The position numbers and the translations under genes were made by a program. From Paucimonas sp. (GTDB lineage: Bacteria > Pseudomonadota > Gammaproteobacteria > Pseudomonadales > Pseudomonadaceae), in NCBI GenBank assembly GCA_031253995.1, contig JAIRVG010000026.1:82633-146632 (forward strand): 64,000 nt of DNA, in the 5' to 3' direction. This document shows, one piece after another, positions 58,336 through 64,000 of the stretch. A model generated the notes under the pieces. The model saw only the letters and a program-made list of their open reading frames with translations, searched no databases and was not told where the DNA came from. How positions within the stretch are numbered: the first letter of the stretch is position 1; every line of letters starts with the position of its first letter.

Positions 58336-59232
58336 ATGTCCACACCCAAGGTCGAATCGGAACAACACGGCGAGCTCAACTGCTGGCGCATCACCAGTGA
58401 CAGCGCCGAGCTGCTGGTGGCCCAGCAGGGTGCGCAGGTGCTGAGCTACCAGCGACTGGGCGAGCCTCCCCTCCTCTGGCTGAGCGACCAGGCCCTGTTC
58501 AACCGCGGCAAGTCGGTGCGTGCCGGTGTACCGGTATGCTGGCCTTGGTTCGGCAACCTGCAGCGCAACCCGCAAAGCGTGCGCAAGCAATTCCACGGCA
58601 GCGAGGCCCCGGCCCATGGCCTGGTGCGTGGTCGCGACTGGCAACTGCTGGGCATCGACAGCAAGGACGATGCCCTGCAATTGTCCTTCACGCTCCCGGA
58701 TACCCAGGGCGACCTGCCCGGCTGGCCGCATCAGGTCGAGCTGACCCTCGACATCCGCATGGACGAGCACCTGAGCCTCGACCTCACCAGCCGCAACCTG
58801 GGCACCGCCCCCGTCACCCTGAGCCAGGCGCTGCACAGCTATTTCGCGGTCAGCGACGTGCGTTCGGTCAGTGTCGAAGGGGTGAAGGGCCGCAACTACA
58901 TCGAGACCCTGGCGGACTGGGAGCAGCGTACCCAGCAGGCGGACCTCACCTTCAACGGCGAGACCGACCGCATCTACCTGGATACCCCGGCCGAACTGGC
59001 CATCGTCGATCCGGCGTGGAACCGGCGCGTGCGGGTCAGCACCCGAGGTTCGCGTTCGGCGGTGATCTGGAATCCGTGGACAGAGCGCGCGGCGCAGTTG
59101 GCGGACATGGCTGATGACGGGTGGCAGCGGATGCTGTGCATCGAGACGGCGAATGTCTGGGGCGATGTAGTGGAGTTGGTGTCGGGGGCCAGTCATACGC
59201 TGGGCCTGACCCTGTCCAGCGAACCAATCTGA
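58336..59232 (+). CDS. D-hexose-6-phosphate mutarotase (YeaD-like)
   Basis: A 298-residue galactose-mutarotase-fold enzyme with GAQVLSYQRLGEPPLLWLS, RAGVPVCWPWFG, and the catalytic His in APAHGLVRGRDW and Glu in CIETANVW. It equilibrates alpha and beta anomers of glucose-6-phosphate-type sugars. Start at 58336, 71 bp after the thioesterase. A REP pair follows the stop. Confidence 0.92.
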   Translation: MSTPKVESEQHGELNCWRITSDSAELLVAQQGAQVLSYQRLGEPPLLWLSDQALFNRGKSVRAGVPVCWPWFGNLQRNPQSVRKQFHGSEAPAHGLVRGRDWQLLGIDSKDDALQLSFTLPDTQGDLPGWPHQVELTLDIRMDEHLSLDLTSRNLGTAPVTLSQALHSYFAVSDVRSVSVEGVKGRNYIETLADWEQRTQQADLTFNGETDRIYLDTPAELAIVDPAWNRRVRVSTRGSRSAVIWNPWTERAAQLADMADDGWQRMLCIETANVWGDVVELVSGASHTLGLTLSSEPI

Positions 59233-59240
59233 AAAGAGCG

Positions 59241-59332
59241 ACGCGGACCTTGTGGGAGCGGGTTCACCCGCGATGGCGGTAGTGAATTCACCGACGCTAT
59301 CGCGGGTAAACCCGCTCCCACAGGGTCCGCGT
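59241..59332. repeat. REP pair between mutarotase and DUF3299 genes
   Basis: acgcggaccttgtgggagcg...  at 59241 and its inverse cgggtaaacccgctcccaca... ending 59332, separated by ~35 bases between convergent genes. Same family as 38792. Confidence 0.92.
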
Positions 59333-59336
59333 TGCG

Positions 59337-59870
59337 TTATAGATCGGCGTCTTCCACCACCCGCACCTTCGCCGCATCCATCGCATACGCGGCGTCAGCC
59401 ATGTCATTGGTGACCTTCTCGATCTTCAACGTACCGCTGACCCACAGCGGCGTGTAGATATCCGCCAGCTTCACGCCCTTCGGATAGCGCACCAGCACCA
59501 GCTGGTTCGGCGGTGGCGGCGGTACGTGGATGCAGGCGCCCGGATAGGGCACGAGGAAGAACAGCGTGCTGTTGCCCTTGGCATCGGCTTCCAGTGGCAC
59601 CGGATAGCCACCCAGACGGATCGACTTGCCGTTCATGCCGGCCACGGTATGGGTCGAATACATCACCGCCGGCAAACCCTTGCTCTGCTTCAGGCCGCCC
59701 TTGGCATCGAAGGTGCCTTTGGCTTCCGGGGAGTTGTGGTCGATTTCCGGCATTTCTTCCAGGGCTTTCTGGTCCGACTTGGGCATCAGTTCCAGCCAGT
59801 CGGTCTCGGGCAGCTCGGCCCGGGCGAGGGTGCTGCACAGCAGCAGGGGAACAAGGAAAAGCGCACGCAT
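59337..59870 (-). CDS. Periplasmic DUF3299 protein
   Basis: A 177-residue protein with a signal peptide (MRALFLVPLLLCSTLARA). The mature domain has KSIRLGGYPVPLEAD, FFLVPYPGACIHVPPPPPNQ and TPLWVSGTLKIEKVTND, the DUF3299 pattern; function unknown. The ATG at 59870 lies directly after the T-run of the YeaQ terminator, leaving no obvious Shine-Dalgarno. Confidence 0.85.
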   Translation of the reverse strand: MRALFLVPLLLCSTLARAELPETDWLELMPKSDQKALEEMPEIDHNSPEAKGTFDAKGGLKQSKGLPAVMYSTHTVAGMNGKSIRLGGYPVPLEADAKGNSTLFFLVPYPGACIHVPPPPPNQLVLVRYPKGVKLADIYTPLWVSGTLKIEKVTNDMADAAYAMDAAKVRVVEDADL

Positions 59871-59871
59871 G

Positions 59872-59906
59872 AAAAAGCTCGGCAACCGTAGGAAAAGTTG
59901 CCGAGC
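59872..59906 (-). terminator. Terminator after GlsB/YeaQ gene, touching the DUF3299 start
   Basis: GCTCGGCAAC / GTTGCCGAGC (59906-59877) with a 10-base loop then TTTTT, ending two bases before the DUF3299 ATG. Confidence 0.85.
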
Positions 59907-59920
59907 ATTCTAGCCCGGTG

Positions 59921-60166
59921 TCAGCTCTTTTTGATGAAACCGTAGATCACCAGCAGGATGATCGCGCCCACCAGCGCACCGAAGAACCCGGCCGCCTGAC
60001 CCGCCTGGTAGATACCCAGGGCCTGGCCGCCGTACGTCGCCGCCAGCGAGCCGCCGATACCCAGCAGGATGGTCATGATCCAGCCCATGCTGTCGTCGCC
60101 GGGCTTGAGAAAACGCGCCAGCAGACCAACGATCAGGCCGATGAAGATGGTTCCGATGATACCCAT
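59921..60166 (-). CDS. GlsB/YeaQ/YmgE family membrane protein
   Basis: An 81-residue protein of three hydrophobic, glycine-rich segments (GIIGTIFIGLIVGLLARFLK, WIMTILLGIGGSLAATY, AGFFGALVGAIILLVIYGFI). This is the transglycosylase-associated / GlsB stress family, whose members rise in stationary phase and envelope stress. Cytoplasmic membrane. Terminator directly downstream. Confidence 0.92.
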   Translation of the reverse strand: MGIIGTIFIGLIVGLLARFLKPGDDSMGWIMTILLGIGGSLAATYGGQALGIYQAGQAAGFFGALVGAIILLVIYGFIKKS

Positions 60167-60253
60167 GGCAATCCCTCTGATGATGAATGCGCCACCAAAG
60201 CCTAGTCAGCGCTTTGGCGTCCTGCCATCAGAGGGGTGCCAGGCGGGAGAGGT

Positions 60254-61336
60254 TCAACCCGCGATCAGGGCTTCGACCTGCTGGATCTTCTGCTCCAGCG
60301 TGGCCAGGTCGGCGCAGCGCAGGGTGGCGTGGCCAACCTTGCGGCCGACCTTGAAGGCCTTGCCGTAGTGGTGCAGGTGGCAGTCGTCGATGGCGACCAC
60401 TTTATCCACAGGCGGGACTTCGCCGATGAAGTTGAGCATGGCGCTTTCGCCGACCTTGCGGGTCGGGCCCAGCGGCAGGCCGGCCACGGCGCGCAGGTGG
60501 TTCTCGAACTGGCTGCACTCGGCGCCTTCGATGGTCCAGTGCCCGGAGTTGTGCACCCGCGGGGCGATCTCGTTGGCCTTCAGGCCACCATCGACTTCGA
60601 AGAACTCGAAGGCCAGCACGCCAACGTAGTCCAGCTTCTCCAGGACGCGACCGGCGTAGTCCTCGGCCAGCGCCTGGAGCGGATGCTCGCTGCTGGCCAC
60701 CGACAGGCGCAGGATGCCGCTTTCGTGGGTGTTGTGCACCAGCGGGTAGAAGCGGGTTTCACCGTCGCGGGCACGCACGGCCACCAGCGAGACTTCGCCG
60801 CTGAACGGCACGAAGCCTTCCAGCAGGCACGGCACGCTGCCCAGTTCGGCGAAGGTGTCGACCACGTCGGCCTGGCTGCGCAGGACCTTCTGGCCCTTGC
60901 CGTCGTAACCCAGGGTGCGGGTTTTCAGCACGGCCGGCAGGCCGATGCTGGCCACGGCGGCGTCCAGGTCGGCTTGCGACTGGATATCGGCGAAGGCCGG
61001 GGTCGGGATGCCCAGGTCCTTGAACATGCTTTTCTCGAACCAGCGATCGCGGGCGATGCGCAGGGCTTCGGCGCTCGGGTACACCGGGACGAACTGCGAC
61101 AGGAAGGCCACGGTCTCGGCCGGCACGCTTTCGAACTCGAAGGTCACCAGGTCGACTTCATCGGCCAGCTGGCGCAGGTGGTCCTGGTCGCCGTAGTCGG
61201 CGCGCAGGTGCTCGCCCAATGGCGCGGCGCAAGCGTCCGGTGCCGGGTCGAGGAAGGCGAAGTTCATGCCCAGCGGGGTGCCCGCCAGGGCCAGCATGCG
61301 GCCGAGCTGGCCGCCACCGATTACACCGATCTTCAT
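60254..61336 (-). CDS. purK: 5-(Carboxyamino)imidazole ribonucleotide synthase
   Basis: A 360-residue ATP-grasp enzyme beginning MKIGVIGGGQLGRMLALAG. It has the ATP-grasp core LPAVLKTRTLGYDGKGQ and FEFFEVDGGLKANEIAPRVH. It carboxylates AIR to N5-CAIR with ATP in purine synthesis. Ten bases after purE, so a purE-purK operon. Confidence 0.97.
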   Translation of the reverse strand: MKIGVIGGGQLGRMLALAGTPLGMNFAFLDPAPDACAAPLGEHLRADYGDQDHLRQLADEVDLVTFEFESVPAETVAFLSQFVPVYPSAEALRIARDRWFEKSMFKDLGIPTPAFADIQSQADLDAAVASIGLPAVLKTRTLGYDGKGQKVLRSQADVVDTFAELGSVPCLLEGFVPFSGEVSLVAVRARDGETRFYPLVHNTHESGILRLSVASSEHPLQALAEDYAGRVLEKLDYVGVLAFEFFEVDGGLKANEIAPRVHNSGHWTIEGAECSQFENHLRAVAGLPLGPTRKVGESAMLNFIGEVPPVDKVVAIDDCHLHHYGKAFKVGRKVGHATLRCADLATLEQKIQQVEALIAG

Positions 61337-61346
61337 GCGTGTGACC

Positions 61347-61838
61347 TCAGGCCTGACGCGGATCTGGATTGTCCAGAACGCTGTCTGTCTGTTCTGCGCG
61401 GAACTGCTTCAGCACAGTGTGGAACTGCGGGTGCTTGGCGCCGAGGATGCTCGCCGACAGCAGCGCGGCGTTGATCGCGCCAGCCTTGCCGATGGCCAGG
61501 GTCGCCACCGGGATACCGGCGGGCATCTGCACGATGGACAGCAGCGAGTCGACACCGGACAGCATCGACGACTGCACCGGCACGCCCAGCACCGGCAGGT
61601 GGGTCTTGGCGGCGCACATGCCCGGCAGGTGGGCAGCGCCCCCGGCTCCGGCGATGATCACCTCGATACCGCGGCCTTCCGCCTCTTCGGCGTACTGGAA
61701 CAGCAGATCCGGGGTGCGGTGGGCGGATACCACCTTCACTTCGTAGGGAATGCCGAGTTTTTCCAGCATATCGGCGGTGTGGCTAAGGGTGGACCAATCG
61801 GACTTGGAGCCCATGATCACGCCAACCAGTGCACTCAT
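61347..61838 (-). CDS. purE: N5-CAIR mutase
   Basis: A 163-residue PurE starting [18 protein letters not shown], with [20 protein letters not shown] and [20 protein letters not shown], the class I mutase core. It converts N5-CAIR to CAIR. The start at 61838 follows AGGAGAGG. The leader upstream carries a strong hairpin. Confidence 0.97.
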   Translation of the reverse strand: MSALVGVIMGSKSDWSTLSHTADMLEKLGIPYEVKVVSAHRTPDLLFQYAEEAEGRGIEVIIAGAGGAAHLPGMCAAKTHLPVLGVPVQSSMLSGVDSLLSIVQMPAGIPVATLAIGKAGAINAALLSASILGAKHPQFHTVLKQFRAEQTDSVLDNPDPRQA

Positions 61839-61881
61839 CGTCGAGCCTCTCCTGCAAGCGTCTTGTGACGCGCCAAAAGCA

Positions 61882-61913
61882 ACGAGCCACGCAGGAAGAC
61901 CGGCGTGGCTCGT
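61882..61913 (-). promoter_or_regulatory. Hairpin in the purEK leader
   Basis: ACGAGCCACGC / GCGTGGCTCGT with a 10-base loop then TTGCTTTTGG on the minus strand, 44 bases before purE. A TATAAT at 61960-61955 would start the transcript upstream, so the hairpin lies in the leader and could attenuate. Confidence 0.5.
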
Positions 61914-61954
61914 CATACGGATTCTGAATCGACCAGGTCGGCCGAAGGCGCGGG

Positions 61955-61960
61955 ATTATA
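61955..61960 (-). promoter_or_regulatory. TATAAT -10 box for purEK
   Basis: A perfect TATAAT on the minus strand within GCGCTATAATCCCG. No good -35 is seen at 16-18 bases, so an activator or weak -35 is implied. Confidence 0.5.
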
Positions 61961-62096
61961 GCGCAGTCGGGGCCAAGGCGCCCAGTCCCGTTGGTAAGCT
62001 CGAAAACTACCCCGCTGACAGGCTTCCAGATGCTCTGGTGTGTGACTTGGGGACTACTGTCGCAGCCATCCGAAGCCGAACGTCAAGGATGACATC

Positions 62097-62726
62097 ATGC
62101 GCAAACGCCTCCGCACCACCCTGCCGCTGGCCCTGGCGGCCATGTTCCACGCCACCTTCGTAGGTGCCGATCACCGACCGCTGTCCGTCTGGGTCTTCCC
62201 TCACGATGAACTGACGGACATTTCCGACGAGCAACTGCATCAGGACTACTTCACCAACTGGCTGGCGGAAATGCGCGAGATCGTGGATATCCCCATCGAG
62301 ATTCACTTCCAGCGCCAGACGCCAGGGCTGACCGACCTCGCCTACCGCGAAATGGACGGATTGAGCGCCCTCTCCGCCTGGGCCGACGCCACCGGGGCCT
62401 GGCGCCGGCAACAGAACAACCCCGGCGGGATGATCCGCTACCTGCTGCTGACCCGCAGCCCGCTGGACGAGGAAGGCACCACCCTGGGCCTCGCCCACCA
62501 GACCGGCAATGCCGCCATCGCCTCGATCCACTCCTACGCCACCGCCGGCCATGAACTGGGCCACACCCTCAGCGCCACCCATGAAGCATCCGAGGTGCTG
62601 TTCAACGGCTGGTTCTGCGAGACCTACATGTTTCCGACCCGGCTGAGCATCCGCTCCAATTGCTACCGCTATTCGGACACCAACCGGGAAAACATCGCCA
62701 CCTACCTCAGGCGCCTGAGGCATTGA
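62097..62726 (+). CDS. Exported metzincin-like zinc metalloprotease, unclassified
   Basis: A 209-residue protein. The N-terminus is signal-like (MRKRLRTTLPLALAAMFHAT). The extended zinc motif HELGHTLSATH (152-162) is an HExxHxxxxxH metzincin site. After it come two Cys (C174 and C189) and a CYRYSDTNRENIATYL end similar to the segment after the Met-turn of reprolysin/astacin-type enzymes; a Met (178) lies 16 residues past the third His. No propeptide or other domain. I cannot place it in a named family. Convergent with the LysR gene, overlapping its 3' end by 20 bp. Confidence 0.75.
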   Translation: MRKRLRTTLPLALAAMFHATFVGADHRPLSVWVFPHDELTDISDEQLHQDYFTNWLAEMREIVDIPIEIHFQRQTPGLTDLAYREMDGLSALSAWADATGAWRRQQNNPGGMIRYLLLTRSPLDEEGTTLGLAHQTGNAAIASIHSYATAGHELGHTLSATHEASEVLFNGWFCETYMFPTRLSIRSNCYRYSDTNRENIATYLRRLRH

Positions 62727-63636
62727 TCGCGGCAGGCTCCTGCCGCGCCGATTCGAGCTTGCGCCAGAGCAGGCGCACATTGGCCTTGCGCACCAGGGCG
62801 CAGCGATACAGGCGGATCTCCAGCGGCACGTGCCACTGGGGACCGCCACAGATCACCAGTTCGCCGCGTTCCAGTTCGGCCCGTGCCGACAGGCGCGGCA
62901 CCCAGGCGATACCCAGGCCTTCCAGGGCCATGCTTTTCAGGCTGTCGGCCATGGCGGTCTCGTAGACCGTGGTGAAACGCAGGTTGCGCTGGCGCAGCAG
63001 CAGGTTCACCGAGCGGCCAAGGAAAGCGCCGGCGCTGTAGGCCAGCAGCGGCACGCTGCCCTCGCCCTCCAGGTCGAACAGCGGCTGGCCGTCGGGGCCC
63101 GCGGCGCAGACTGGCAGCATTTCCGTATGCCCCATATGCAGTGACGGGAAGATTTCCGCATCCATCTGCAAGGCGGCGTCCGGGTCGTAGAACGCCAGCA
63201 TCAGGTCGCAGCCGCCCTCGCGCAGGGCGTGCACGGCATCGCCGACGTTGGTCGCCACCAGGCGCGTGGCGATGTTGAGTCCTTCATTACGCAGCTGGGC
63301 GATCCAGCGCGGGAAGAAGCCCAGCGCCAGCGAGTGCGCCGCCGCCACCTGGATCACCTCGCCCTGTCCACCTTCAAGATGATGCAAATGACGGAGAACT
63401 TCGCCCAACTGGTCGACAACCGTACGCGCCGTCACGAGAAACAACTGGCCGGCCGCAGTCAGTTCGATCGGCGTGCGCGAGCGGTTGACCAGGGTCAGCC
63501 CCAGTGCCGCCTCAAGGCTGCGAATCCGCCGGCTGAATGCAGGCTGGGTAACGAAGCGGCGCTCGGCGGCCTGGGAAAAGCTGCGGGTCGCGGCCAGGGC
63601 ACTGAAGTCTTCCAGCCATTTGCTCTCAAGATTCAT
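62707..63636 (-). CDS. LysR-type regulator upstream of aspA
   Basis: A 309-residue LysR protein. HTH in MNLESKWLEDFSALAATRSF SQAAERRF region (residues ~5-60, written in two parts); effector domain with FFPRWIAQLRNEGLNI and LLAYSAGAFLGRSVN. The start at 63636 gives the normal HTH position. It is divergent from aspA with 182 bp between, so it may control aspA or act elsewhere. Target not shown. Confidence 0.9.
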   Translation of the reverse strand: MNLESKWLEDFSALAATRSFSQAAERRFVTQPAFSRRIRSLEAALGLTLVNRSRTPIELTAAGQLFLVTARTVVDQLGEVLRHLHHLEGGQGEVIQVAAAHSLALGFFPRWIAQLRNEGLNIATRLVATNVGDAVHALREGGCDLMLAFYDPDAALQMDAEIFPSLHMGHTEMLPVCAAGPDGQPLFDLEGEGSVPLLAYSAGAFLGRSVNLLLRQRNLRFTTVYETAMADSLKSMALEGLGIAWVPRLSARAELERGELVICGGPQWHVPLEIRLYRCALVRKANVRLLWRKLESARQEPAAINASGA

Positions 63637-63818
63637 CGTCACTACTCCAAAAACATGCACCAAAATGGCACACGCTCGATCTCGCAAGAACGTCACATGG
63701 GGCGTTATGCCGTTTGTGCATAGGTTAGCGTGCAACAGCATTGGCAGCAAAATGGCCTGCGCCCCTACGATTAGCGCCATTCCGGCACATGCCGGGTTAA
63801 TTCGAGATGATATCCATC

Positions 63819-64000
63819 ATGTCCGCTGCTGCATCGTTCCGCGTTGAAAAAGACCTGCTTGGCACCCTGGAAGTCCCTGCAGATGCCTACTACGGCATCC
63901 AGACCCTGCGCGCTGCCAACAACTTCCACCTCTCCGGTGTTCCGCTGTCGCACTACCCGAAGCTGGTCGTGGCCCTGGCCATGGTCAAGCAGGCCGCTGC
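63819..64000 (+). CDS. aspA: Aspartate ammonia-lyase (5' end only)
   Basis: The first 60 codons of aspartase: MSAAASFRVEKDLLGTLEVP then ADAYYGIQTLRAANNF and YPKLVVALAMVKQAA, the conserved N-terminus of AspA. The enzyme deaminates aspartate to fumarate. The frame is open at the window end. Start at 63819 is preferred; an in-frame ATG four codons earlier (63807) is possible. Confidence 0.93.
   Translation, partial: MSAAASFRVEKDLLGTLEVPADAYYGIQTLRAANNFHLSGVPLSHYPKLVVALAMVKQAA

Overview
The window is a chromosomal segment of a Pseudomonas species, most likely from the P. putida / P. fluorescens side of the genus. Three things support this: G+C-rich codon use, many REP palindromes built on a GTGGGAGC core, and a gene order I recognise from Pseudomonas chromosomes (rpmG-rpmB ... 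radC/coaBC-dut-algC-argB/pyrE/crc/rph/yicC-gmk ... rpoZ-spoT-ridA ... exbBD-tonB, oxyR-recG, ubiCA, phoBR, pstSCAB-phoU, purEK, aspA). The species cannot be named from the sequence alone. I found no tRNA, rRNA, IS element, prophage or CRISPR array.

Layout. (1) 1-5255: an orphan type VI secretion spike module on the minus strand, vgrG, a DUF4123 adaptor and a large VasX/BTH_I2691-type effector whose 3' part lies outside the window. (2) 5359-8939: an MFS transporter and a KauB/PuuC-type aldehyde dehydrogenase, then a small cupin and a short I78-like inhibitor on the plus strand. (3) 9060-20616: housekeeping block with ribosomal proteins L33/L28, a peptide-binding protein, RadC, CoaBC, Dut, AlgC, ArgB, PyrE, Crc, RNase PH, YicC and Gmk. 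(4) 20652-27020: a gamma-glutamyl-putrescine catabolic cluster (permease, PuuD-like hydrolase, second PuuC-like dehydrogenase, PuuA-like ligase) with a divergent LysR regulator. The ligase gene carries a frameshift in this sequence. (5) 27187-31796: rpoZ, spoT (TTG start), ridA, a lipoprotein and an epimerase-like protein. (6) 31996-42786: exbB-exbD-tonB, oxyR, recG, a YbaK-HDOD fusion, an SCP2-like protein, HU, rubredoxin reductase with rubredoxin, and ubiC-ubiA.

(7) 42825-56047 is dominated by the phosphate regulon. phoB-phoR is followed by a CorC-like membrane protein, an M23 peptidase and a REC protein with a PilZ-like tail, then phoU-pstB-pstA-pstC-pstS on the minus strand. Good PhoB-box candidates precede phoB, pstC and pstS, and a terminator-like structure separates pstS from pstC. 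PstC carries a large propeller-like periplasmic insertion and PstA a coiled-coil one. (8) 56211-64000: an MFS transporter, a YciA-type thioesterase, a hexose-phosphate mutarotase, a DUF3299 protein, a GlsB/YeaQ protein, purK-purE with a hairpin leader, a small exported metzincin-like protein, a LysR regulator and the 5' end of aspA.

The points most worth checking are the T6SS effector at the left edge, the broken puuA, the mosaic similarity of the two aldehyde dehydrogenases, the layered regulation and enlarged permeases of the pst locus, the repeat-filled spacers inside the two pho operons, and the unclassified metzincin.
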